In this document: one piece after another, positions 9,198 to 16,303 of the stretch
How the letters are laid out: every line of letters starts with the position of its first letter
Position numbering within the stretch: position 1 is the first letter of the stretch
NCBI GenBank assembly: GCA_965276675.1
Contig: OZ255624.1
Location: 3,410,001 to 3,474,000, forward strand
DNA length: 64,000 bases
Direction of reading: 5' to 3'
Source of the DNA: G965276675 sp965276675
GTDB taxonomy: Bacteria; Acidobacteriota; Terriglobia; Terriglobales; Acidobacteriaceae
Notes under the pieces: model-generated
What the model saw: only the letters and a program-made list of their open reading frames with translations
What the model was told of the DNA's origin: nothing
Database searches by the model: none
Made by a program: the position numbers and the translations under genes

Positions 9198-9757
9198 TCA
9201 TCGGCCATCTGTCAGCAACACGGACTGGGCATGGTCCAGATTGAGTTCTATGTTGCGGCCATGACTTTCAAACTTCTGTTTCGACCATAAATCGTGGAAA
9301 CGTCCGGCCTTCCAGGAATCGGGGAGCGACATGTCGGCGCGGCGTGATGGTCGGCATCGTCTCACCAAAGAGGAAACAGGAACTTTTACAAACTGAGCCA
9401 TGCCGCCGTCTACATCAAAGCCAAAGAGCCGGAGACAGCGGCATACATGAGGATTGCCGTGAGTACAGGCATAACACCTTCCGCATGAAATGAGCGGGTA
9501 TATGGTCACAAGATCGCCAGCCGAGAGTGTGCTGCTCGAACTGTTCAACTGCACAATGCGGCCTGATAACTCGTGACCGAGCGTGAGAGGCGCCTTCGCG
9601 CGGGGGTGGGATCCAGCGACGATGGAGATGTCGGACCCGCAGAAGCCACAAGCCTCGACCTCGATCAACGCTTCTTCGGCCCCTATTTCGGGAAGCGACA
9701 CCTCTCTTGGCTCAAGATGGTCGGGCCCTAGTATCGAGCTGCGAGCATTGTTCTCAT
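9198..9757 (-). pseudogene. zinc alcohol dehydrogenase, N-terminal half, frameshifted
   Basis: A GGAGG (9766-9770) and ATG (9757) start MRTMLAARY, but a TAG follows at once. One frame over, the protein continues GPDHLEPREVSLPEIG, ACGFCGSDI (catalytic zinc Cys), GHELSGRI, and the four-Cys structural zinc loop CGRCYACTHGNPHVC. This looks like a single-base loss near codon 10. Homology stops around VDGGMAQFVKVPVSSLV, and the remaining ~50 residues to the stop match nothing I know. The coenzyme-binding domain is absent here; a fragment that could be its continuation lies at 11403-11665 on the other strand. The gene sat immediately behind an SDR (next entry), a common sugar-oxidation pairing. Confidence 0.75.
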
Positions 9758-9771
9758 AAATAGAGCCTCCG

Positions 9772-10004
9772 CTACTGAGCGGTATATCCGCCATCCAGCA
9801 TGAGAACCGCCCCGGTGAAAAACGTGGCCAGGTCTGATGCCATAAAGGCGTAGAAGTAGCTACTCCTCTGCGCTCGCGATGCGGCCGATGGATGATTTCT
9901 CCGGAGCATCGACCAGTAGTCCGCGGGGTCGCCGGAGGCCTCCGCCGACCGTTGTGCGATTGGCTATCTACCGTTCCGCAGGCGACAGTGTTGACCCGAA
10001 TGCA
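9772..10004 (-). pseudogene. 3' remnant of a short-chain dehydrogenase/reductase
   Basis: On the minus strand, three frames together spell the end of an SDR: CIRVNTVACGTVD, then IAQRSAEASGDPADYW and SMLRRNHP, then IGRIASAEE, then ASDLATFFTGAVLMLDGGYT ending AQ-stop at 9774-9772. At least three frame changes are needed, and everything before the IRVN motif (Rossmann glycine motif, catalytic Tyr-Lys) is missing. The stop lies 15 nt before the start of the alcohol dehydrogenase pseudogene, which supports a former SDR-ADH operon. Confidence 0.75.
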
Positions 10005-10175
10005 CTGGAAAACACCGGGAGCGGTAGCCTGAGGGATCCTGTCGCAAAGAACCCTTCATTTCCAATCTCGAGTGGTTTCGCCTGGTCAGTATCGCTTGCT
10101 AGAACCTTTTATTCGCTCACCTGTCCTTCGTGCAAGCTTTCCAAGCTGATGACAGGCGGAGATAGGCTGCGTACG

Positions 10176-10847
10176 TTACCGGTACTCTGCGCAGAACGCC
10201 GGCGCACCTTGGCCGATCAGCAAACAGCCGCGCTTGATCTCGCTGACGATGAGTGAACACGCATTCTGCGCATTGCACGGTGGATGCGTAGCCGGCGACA
10301 CCTGGGTGCATTGGATTACCAGCTGCTTGGATCGCTTTGCGCCCACTGCACCGATGCAGCTTTGGGTGTCATTGGCGACAGGCGCAATCGCCGAGGTCTG
10401 CGACCCGTAGTAAGGTTCCCGTACGCCGACCGACTGCGCCACTTCGTGCAGCTCGGTGCGCAGCTTTTCCCAACGGCTTATAGTCTCCTGATTCAGATTG
10501 AGGCTATAAACGAGGGAGTCAATTTGTCCCGCGGTGCCCACCAATGCCGCGACTTCGTTCTCGGCCTTGCGCTTACGTTTGAAAGTCTCAAATGCCAGAT
10601 CTGACTGTTTGGCGAAAGTGTCGGCGAGAGCCCGCGCATCTCGTTCGCGACTGGTCTTGCGAATCGTGCTCTTCTTCAAGGCAACAGCGAAGCTCTGCCG
10701 AAAGGGTTGCGCATCCTCTTTCAAATTTTGCATGAGCCGCTGCAGATCCTTATCGTTCAAGCGACCCTGCCCCTGCGCTATGCTGCCCGCACCCATTAGA
10801 ACGATCAAGAGAATCATTACTACAGAGCGTCCAAATCGCATCTGCAT
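10176..10847 (-). CDS. secreted hypothetical protein with cysteine-rich C-terminus
   Basis: 223 residues. A clear signal peptide (MQMRFGRSVVMILLIVLMGAGSIAQG) is followed by a charged, probably helical, middle with many Lys/Arg/Glu (about 30-150, with heptad-like spacing in SDLAFETFKRKRKAENEVAAL). The C-terminal third has six cysteines (SCIGAVG, VIQCTQV, PPCNAQNACSLI, GCLLIG, AFCAEYR) that could form disulfides outside the cytoplasm. I do not recognise a family. It lies between decayed dehydrogenase fragments but itself shows an uninterrupted frame. Confidence 0.55.
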   Translation of the reverse strand: MQMRFGRSVVMILLIVLMGAGSIAQGQGRLNDKDLQRLMQNLKEDAQPFRQSFAVALKKSTIRKTSRERDARALADTFAKQSDLAFETFKRKRKAENEVAALVGTAGQIDSLVYSLNLNQETISRWEKLRTELHEVAQSVGVREPYYGSQTSAIAPVANDTQSCIGAVGAKRSKQLVIQCTQVSPATHPPCNAQNACSLIVSEIKRGCLLIGQGAPAFCAEYR

Positions 10848-11234
10848 CAGTGCCTTCCCTCGCGCCGGTGCGCGTCCACCGAACGAGCCGATTGTATCAA
10901 GCTCTCGCGAGCGCTGCCAGGGGCGATCCGGGGGAGCGGTAAAACGATGAAGAAGGAGATAGTAGGCTAAGGCTCATGCATCTTGATTGGATTCCGGCTG
11001 GCGAGCTGCAGGCGCTTCCTGGCGGATCTGACGGCAAGCAGCAGATCTGCGGATATCTACGTGCTTCTGATCATGCGACTGCTTCCAGAAGGACTGGTTG
11101 ACATCATCCTGGCTGCAATGCTCTACGCCAAATGGCTGCAGTCAGTCGGACTTCATAAAAGATAACCTACATTAACTTATAGATTGCTACAACACGATCA
11201 TGACCGGGTATATACCCTTGGCTCGTAGTACATC

Positions 11235-11262
11235 AATTGACGAAATGTAATTGACGAAATGT
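11235..11262. repeat. 14-bp tandem duplication
   Basis: AATTGACGAAATGT occurs twice in a row (11235-11248 and 11249-11262), apparently a recent slippage duplication in non-coding or decayed DNA. Confidence 0.8.
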
Positions 11263-11279
11263 AGAGGTTGAGCCGAGCA

Positions 11280-11310
11280 GGTCCAGAGCGGTCCGCAGCA
11301 TCTCTGGACC
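11280..11310. repeat. 9-bp hairpin
   Basis: GGTCCAGAG (11280-11288) and CTCTGGACC (11302-11310) are perfect reverse complements around a 13-nt loop. No T-run follows. It may be chance within decayed coding sequence. Confidence 0.35.
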
Positions 11311-11402
11311 TCCAACATTGTTGATCATCAAGATCTGTGTGGTTCAGATCGGTAGCGTCGGTCGGCAGTCGCTTTCGCCGAGCACGTGGCCCGTCCTGAC
11401 AT

Positions 11403-11665
11403 ATCGCGTATCGGCTGCCAGACTCATTCCCTATCGAACGAGCTGCGATGATCGAAGCAGTCTCCATTGCGTACACGCAGCGAGATCACGATATCGAGCG
11501 AGGAAGTACAGCCGGCGTCATAAGCGCAGGAATGATCGGCCTATCGGCCATTCAGGCATTTCGAGTGTTCGGTTGCAAGCAAGCCTTCGCTGTAGATCCG
11601 GCGCCCGTGCACTGCTCGTGAAAAAGCAGGTTTCGAGAAGCATTAGTGTAAGGTCATAGCTCCAG
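11403..11665 (+). pseudogene. zinc alcohol dehydrogenase fragment (start of coenzyme domain)
   Basis: The plus-strand frame reads IAYRLPDSFPIERAAMIEAV, then a slightly damaged SIAY and ISAGMIGLSAIQAFRVFGC followed by KQAFAVDPAP. This is the medium-chain dehydrogenase hinge and the first Rossmann strand-turn-helix (normally GAGMIGL), with the acidic residue that selects NAD. A TGA closes the frame at 11619-11621, and the next frame shows KAGFEKH before another stop. There is no start codon and no C-terminus. The fragment begins almost exactly where the minus-strand fragment at 9198-9757 stops being homologous. Confidence 0.65.
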
Positions 11666-11685
11666 ATGGACACTTCGGTGTAGTG

Positions 11686-12444
11686 ATGAACGCGTCGGAT
11701 GTGAACATTGCAATGGGGGAGGAAGATTTGCCACAGACGCCAGAAGAAAACCCAAGCAAGCACATCGAATTTCTGCACGAGATCGGGAGCCGCATTGCCG
11801 ACGCGGATCCTCTGCATGTCGTACTGGACCGCATAGTTGCCTTCGTCTCTTCCCTGGTCAGGTGCGACTCGTGCCTCGTCTATGTGTTGGAGGGAGACAA
11901 GTTGGTGCTGCAGGCGTCGGTCAATCCACACGCAGATCTTGTGGGCCATCTGGACCTGCCGTTGGGGCAGGGTATCACCGGGTGGGTGGGCCAGCATAAG
12001 CGACCGGTGGCGATCGCCTCGGGTGCAGCCAATGATCCCCGATTCAAGCTCTTCAATGAACTGCCAGAGGACCGTTTCGAGGCCTTTCTTTCTGTGCCGA
12101 TTGTCTGCCGGGGAAGGCTGGTCGGGGTCATCAATGTGCAGCATCGGCAGGCTCATCACCATACCCGGCAGGAGGTGGAACTGATTGCCACTCTCGGATT
12201 TCTGGTAGGCGCGGAGATCGAGCTGGCGCGCCTCGAGAATGAGCGATCGGATCTGGCGGAACAGCTAGAAACCAGAAAGATGATCGAACGCGCGAAGGGA
12301 ATATTGCAACGCGACCTGAACCTGAGCGAAGAGGCTGCCTACCTGGCGCTGCGCAACCAGAGCCGACAAAAGCGCATGAGCATGCGCCAGATAGCGGAGG
12401 CAATCATTCTCATGCAGGAGTTGAAACGGCTGCACGGAAGCTAA
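11686..12444 (+). CDS. GAF-ANTAR protein (putative RNA-binding antiterminator)
   Basis: 252 residues. A GAF domain (about 30-170; HEIGSRIADADPLHVVLDRI through PLGQGITGWVGQHKRPVA to SVPIVCRGRLVGVINVQH) is followed by a helical linker and a C-terminal ANTAR domain (about 190-250; LETRKMIERAKGILQRDLNL, then SEEAAYLALRNQSRQKRMSM and RQIAEAII). ANTAR domains bind paired hexaloop hairpins in nascent RNA to prevent termination. Here a small-molecule or redox-sensing GAF would replace the usual receiver. I chose ATG 11686 over the GTG one codon earlier. The gene stands alone, so its targets are elsewhere or unknown. Confidence 0.9.
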   Translation: MNASDVNIAMGEEDLPQTPEENPSKHIEFLHEIGSRIADADPLHVVLDRIVAFVSSLVRCDSCLVYVLEGDKLVLQASVNPHADLVGHLDLPLGQGITGWVGQHKRPVAIASGAANDPRFKLFNELPEDRFEAFLSVPIVCRGRLVGVINVQHRQAHHHTRQEVELIATLGFLVGAEIELARLENERSDLAEQLETRKMIERAKGILQRDLNLSEEAAYLALRNQSRQKRMSMRQIAEAIILMQELKRLHGS

Positions 12445-12577
12445 GTTCACCTGCACTGCTCTGTGCTGCGGCTAAGCGCTCCTAAGGCAGTCCCTAATAC
12501 AAGAATCTTGAATGAGCGTGCGCTGCAGTTGATCATGTCAAAGGTGCCGCGGAAACGCTCAGTCAAATAAATTGAAG

Positions 12578-13582
12578 CTAAAGGCTAGCAGCTGCCTTTC
12601 GCCGGTCGTGCTCCCGCAACTCCTCAACGATCTCCGCCGCTGCCGCCCGCGCCTCCTCCGAGCGGTCCGGCGGGAACGAGATCGCGCCTACCCGGGCGTG
12701 GCCGCCACCCCCGTAGCGTTCGCACACCGTTGCAAGATTCACCATCTCCTCGGAGTTTGTCTGGGTCCACGGGTTCGACCCCACTGCCACCTTGGTGCGA
12801 AAGCTCGATTTGCTCAGCCCGATGCTGTAGGTCGCCTCCGGATGGAGGTAGTACGGAATGAACTTGTTGTAGCCCTCCAGCGGCTGGTCGCTGATGTCGA
12901 AGTAGATGGTGCCGTCGATGCACTCGGAACGCTCGCGGATAAGCGCGAGTGAGCGCTCGTGCCGCTCTAGTAACGGCGGCAGCAGCTCCGTAATAAACGG
13001 CTGCCGCAGTACTTCTTCCAGCGGCATCTCGGTGAGCAGCGGGATCATCCGCGGAATCAGCGTCGGGTCCTGTGCCGACTCGATCACCAGGGTCAGCTTC
13101 ATCGCTGGCGCGGCCATCTCCACCGCCGACTCCGGGCTCTCGTAAAGCGCGCCATCCACGATGTCGGCCCACTTCACCAGCTCGGCAACGGGCTCTGCGT
13201 TGAAGTCGAAACGCGTCGAGGCAACTTGTGCCAGAAAGCTGGTGCAGGAGGTGTAGTCCGGATCGTAGAAGCGCCGCATGGCAAAGCTGCCATCCTCCAG
13301 GCCACGCAGATATTGCGCGTGGTCGGCCGGAGTCAGAAAAGCGCTGAGGTGGTGATCGAACCACCAGGTGATGCGCGGCGATGGTGAGTATTTAAAGTCG
13401 ACGATGGCATTCTCGTCACCGGTAAAGTCGGCCTCATTGAAGAGCGCACCCGCGCGGTGCACCAGGCCGTGGTAGTCATAGTGAGCATCGGGCGCGATGC
13501 ACTCCCGATGAAAGCGGGTAAACAGCGAGGCAGAACATGCTCCATCAAAGCATTTGTCATGATAGAAAATGCGAACGTTCAA
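12578..13582 (-). CDS. DHH-family phosphoesterase
   Basis: 334 residues, starting at TTG with AGGAG 7-8 nt upstream. Motif order fits the DHH/DHHA1 superfamily: FYHDKCFDGACSASLF (metal-binding Asp), IVDFKYS, the signature WWFDHHLSAF, then the DHHA1 substrate loop RYGGGGHARVGA near the C-terminus. Relatives include nanoRNases/pAp phosphatases and cyclic-dinucleotide phosphodiesterases. No CBS, PAS or GGDEF domain is attached, so this is the short soluble type. The actual substrate (nanoRNA, pAp or other) cannot be told from sequence alone. Confidence 0.85.
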   Translation of the reverse strand: MNVRIFYHDKCFDGACSASLFTRFHRECIAPDAHYDYHGLVHRAGALFNEADFTGDENAIVDFKYSPSPRITWWFDHHLSAFLTPADHAQYLRGLEDGSFAMRRFYDPDYTSCTSFLAQVASTRFDFNAEPVAELVKWADIVDGALYESPESAVEMAAPAMKLTLVIESAQDPTLIPRMIPLLTEMPLEEVLRQPFITELLPPLLERHERSLALIRERSECIDGTIYFDISDQPLEGYNKFIPYYLHPEATYSIGLSKSSFRTKVAVGSNPWTQTNSEEMVNLATVCERYGGGGHARVGAISFPPDRSEEARAAAAEIVEELREHDRRKAAASL

Positions 13583-13698
13583 ATCGAGCTCCTGTACTAA
13601 ACCGGCCCGAGCGGCACTCCGGCAAGACGGCTAGCAAAACGCAAACAGAGAATGATTAGGATTGCCGGGAGCAGTCCGCCTGTCAAGCTACGGAATCG

Positions 13699-14195
13699 TT
13701 GGTAGTGTCTCAGTTTGAATTTTCCCGCTACGACACTACCCGCTACGACACTAGCGGATATCGAAACGTCTGATCAGGCCGTCCTCTATCCGAAAAATAT
13801 GACCAACCATGTTGTCGGAGAGCACTTTGCCCTTGAGATCGCGCACGGTCGCGTGGACGTTGACATCGGTCGTTCCATCCGCACTTGCAGAAAAGCCGGC
13901 TGGCTCCACGTGTGGGTCGATCATCGCCCATTGTCGCGTCCAGTATTCACGGACGCCGTCGTGTCCGTAGACATGGCCGCCCTCCATGCCGTTGGCCCAC
14001 ACGACGTCTGGATGCATGGCCGCCAGCAGCGCTTCCATGTCACGGGCGTTGAAACGGTCGTAAAGGTGCTCGAGAAGTTCTGTGTCGCTGGGCATCGCGC
14101 GCTCCTTAGATCGGTCTCCTAAGCAAGAGTAAGCTCGCCGAACAGCTTGGGCCAGTTTGGGTCGGGACCGGAATCTTAAACTGAGACACTACCAA
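13699..14195. mobile_element. 497-bp segment bounded by perfect 18-bp inverted repeats
   Basis: TTGGTAGTGTCTCAGTTT at 13699-13716 is repeated in perfect inverted orientation at 14178-14195. Inside lies only the SnoaL-like gene (13751-14095). Just inside the left end, a further GACACTACC (13732-13740) can also pair with the outer GGTAGTGTC, and CGCTACGACACTA is repeated at about 13726 and 13741. No clear target-site duplication is seen next to the ends. The architecture is that of a MITE-like or transposase-less cassette, but a pair of regulatory palindromes cannot be excluded. Confidence 0.5.
13751..14095 (-). CDS. SnoaL-like / NTF2-fold small protein
   Basis: 114 residues, the usual size for a SnoaL-like polyketide-cyclase/ketosteroid-isomerase relative. 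It begins ELLEHLYDRFNARDMEALLA, then MHPDVVWANGMEGGHVYGHDGVREYWTRQW, and ends MVGHIFRIEDGLIRRFDIR. These proteins form an open conical barrel that binds small hydrophobic ligands. Many have no known reaction, and no catalytic assignment is attempted here. The gene lies wholly within a pair of 18-bp inverted repeats, with no partner gene. Confidence 0.8.
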   Translation of the reverse strand: MPSDTELLEHLYDRFNARDMEALLAAMHPDVVWANGMEGGHVYGHDGVREYWTRQWAMIDPHVEPAGFSASADGTTDVNVHATVRDLKGKVLSDNMVGHIFRIEDGLIRRFDIR

Positions 14196-14221
14196 TCTTT
14201 TGGTAGTACGGGAGCGAAGCC

Positions 14222-15031
14222 TTATTCTTTCACCGCCACCCCAAAGAGCGCATCGCCTTCGGAGAAGCGCATCACCACCGAGGCACGCACATCCGGCGCC
14301 GAGCACTGCTCCAGGAAAGCTGTATTGCCTTCCACATCGTCTGAGATCAGAACGCCGCCGGGACACAGCGCCGCCCAAGCATACTTGAACTCTATCTTCA
14401 TGTGTTCGTAGGTATGCAGGCTGTCGTGGAAGAAGAGGTCGATCTCGCCCAAGTCCCTTAGCAACGGCGGCAGCAGACGTTGTGCATTGCCGCGGTGCAG
14501 AGTCCAACGGTGGCGCAGCCTATCCGGAACCAGCCGGCCGACATAGCTGTCCGCCTCCTTGGCCAGCGGCGGCAGGTCAATGCTGTGCAGCTCCCCTCGC
14601 CCATTTTGCTCCATCGCTTGTAGCAGATAGGACGAGGTGACGCCGTAGCAGACCCCGGTCTCGACCGCGATCTTTGGCGTCAGCCCGCGCACCACTGCGT
14701 AGCAGGTGCGCGCCAGCCGATGGTCACCGTTGTGGACATGGTTGAAAGGCCCGCTGTCGGCAAGCTCCGCCCACCTCCGCCGCATGCCGGCTTCGAACTC
14801 CACCAGTGCCCCATCCTGCAGGTGGGGACGAATCTCTCTCCCCGTCGCGGCTTCCAGGATCCGGCAGGCGTCGTTCATCGCCAACGCCTGGTACTCGGAG
14901 CGTTGCGTAGAACACTGCTTGTGCACCTGCACGACGGCGTGAATGCGATCGTAAAACTCAAGGGGGCGGGTAAATGCGATGGGCACCAGATGCAGTGCCT
15001 TCGCGGCTTTGGAAGAGAGCACCGGATGCAT
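14222..15031 (-). CDS. class I SAM-dependent methyltransferase (Methyltransf_24 type)
   Basis: 269 residues from the ATG at 15031 (AGGAGG just upstream); a longer in-frame start at 15076 is possible. The SAM-binding motif I is KIAVETGVCYGVTSSYLL, followed by the acidic SIDLPPLA, then GEIDLFFHDSLHTYEHMKIEF and the post-motif CPGGVLISDDVEGN. This pattern belongs to the class often found with cell-surface or polysaccharide functions (Methyltransf_24/cephalosporin hydroxylase-like). Substrate unknown. The gene is divergent from the CPBP protease downstream. Confidence 0.8.
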   Translation of the reverse strand: MHPVLSSKAAKALHLVPIAFTRPLEFYDRIHAVVQVHKQCSTQRSEYQALAMNDACRILEAATGREIRPHLQDGALVEFEAGMRRRWAELADSGPFNHVHNGDHRLARTCYAVVRGLTPKIAVETGVCYGVTSSYLLQAMEQNGRGELHSIDLPPLAKEADSYVGRLVPDRLRHRWTLHRGNAQRLLPPLLRDLGEIDLFFHDSLHTYEHMKIEFKYAWAALCPGGVLISDDVEGNTAFLEQCSAPDVRASVVMRFSEGDALFGVAVKE

Positions 15032-15245
15032 GGCCCCTCCTGCATGATCTGGATTTAACGGACGCAATCCTATCACGCGCTCCGAATGCTCTTCCAGAGA
15101 GAGCGTGAGAAACTGCCTTCAGTCTTCCCATTTCGACTCGGGCTACCCTCGCATTGCCCTTCTCGCCCTCAGTACGCCAGAAAACGTTTGGGGTATGTTG
15201 GAGAGGTGGCGCCTGCCGAATGGCAGCTGACGCCGCCCGATATCT

Positions 15246-16262
15246 ATGGCCCCAAAGACCACATCAGACGACACCACACGGGAAGAGACCACATCCGCGG
15301 ACACCACATCTGCGGACGAGGCCAAGCGCCACAAGCGCGAGCGCATCCGCAACGCTATATATAGCTTCTTCTTCGGCTCCAGCGAAGTGCTCCGCGCCGG
15401 CTGGCGGCTGCTCCTATATCTGTTTCTGCTCGCCATTCTGACCACTCTGCTCTTCTTCTCGGTCTGGCCTCTGCTCCACCTGCAAACGCATGGCGACTCC
15501 CCATGGCTCCCACTGGCGGGCGATGGCCTGCAGCTAGCCGGAACTATTTTGGCCGCGTTCCTCTTGAGTCGCATCGAACGCCGCCCGGCGATTAGCGGCG
15601 GCTTCCGCGGCCCGGCGCGAGTGCTCCGCTTCGCCTCTGGACTCTTCTGGGGATTGACCCTGCTCAGCCTGCTCGTCTTCGCCATGGCTGGCTTGCACCT
15701 GCTCACGATCGGCCCGGCCGAGCTCAGCCGTGGGGCCGCCCTCCGCTTCGCGCTGATTCACGCCGTCGGCTTCCTGTGCGTCGCCTTCTTTGAGGAGAGC
15801 CTCTTTCGCGGCTACCTGCAATCCATCCTCACCTGTGGCATGGGCTTCCCGGCCAGCGCCGTGGTGCTATCGCTCGCCTTTGGCGGTGTCCACCTGCACA
15901 ACCTGGGTGAGTCGCCGCTGGGGATCGTGACCGCCATTCTGGTCGCTCTGCTCTTCTGCATAAGCCTCTGGTATACCGGCTCGCTCTGGTGGGCCTTTGG
16001 CTTCCACGCCGCGTGGGACTGGGGCCAGTCGTACCTCTACGGCACACCCGATAGCGGCTTGCTCCTGCAGGGCCACCTCCACACCACGCTTCCGCACGGA
16101 GCGCCCTTGCTCAGTGGCGGCAACACCGGCCCGGAGGGGAGCCTCTACGCCGTCATCCTGCTGCTCATCGTCACCCCTGTCGCCTATCTCTGGTGGCGCT
16201 CGCGCCTCACCCCGGAGTGGCCCGCCGCCCACCATGAACTCCCCGCAGGAGAGCGCGCTTGA
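15246..16262 (+). CDS. CPBP family intramembrane metalloprotease
   Basis: 338 residues, hydrophobic, with about eight predicted membrane helices. The Abi/CAAX protease motifs are all visible: EESLFRGYL (EExxxR) near residue 180, FGGVHLHN (second zinc-ligand motif) and FHAAWDWGQS (third). The N-terminus is a Thr/Asp-rich soluble tail followed by KRHKRERIRNA. Members cleave prenylated proteins or act as bacteriocin-immunity or maturation factors; no substrate is evident. The stop codon overlaps the possible TTG start of the acylase gene, indicating coupling. Confidence 0.88.
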   Translation: MAPKTTSDDTTREETTSADTTSADEAKRHKRERIRNAIYSFFFGSSEVLRAGWRLLLYLFLLAILTTLLFFSVWPLLHLQTHGDSPWLPLAGDGLQLAGTILAAFLLSRIERRPAISGGFRGPARVLRFASGLFWGLTLLSLLVFAMAGLHLLTIGPAELSRGAALRFALIHAVGFLCVAFFEESLFRGYLQSILTCGMGFPASAVVLSLAFGGVHLHNLGESPLGIVTAILVALLFCISLWYTGSLWWAFGFHAAWDWGQSYLYGTPDSGLLLQGHLHTTLPHGAPLLSGGNTGPEGSLYAVILLLIVTPVAYLWWRSRLTPEWPAAHHELPAGERA

Positions 16263-16303
16263 TCTCCGCCGACCAAAAACCCCGCGTCCCCCGCGCCAAC
16301 ACA

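Larger units (their letters stand above)
10848..11402. other. intergenic stretch with no confident gene
   Basis: No frame with convincing coding character is visible. A minus-strand string NNVGGPEMLRTALDLLG (about 11270-11335) resembles either an SDR NNxG segment or a late Rossmann strand of a zinc dehydrogenase, so it may be more debris. The stretch also holds a 14-bp tandem duplication and a 9-bp hairpin, listed separately. Confidence 0.4.

Noticed and set aside
9879..10256. Plus-strand frame of about 125 residues
   Set aside because: It lies opposite the SDR remnant and has no recognisable motif; coding signal is on the other strand.
10983..11165. Possible 60-residue plus-strand protein
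   Set aside because: Mixed composition, no Shine-Dalgarno and no family; several frames are equally open here, so I do not call it.
15077..15245. Riboswitch or RNA gene in the divergent gap before the CPBP gene
   Set aside because: Inspected by eye; no known riboswitch core or stable nested helices could be supported.
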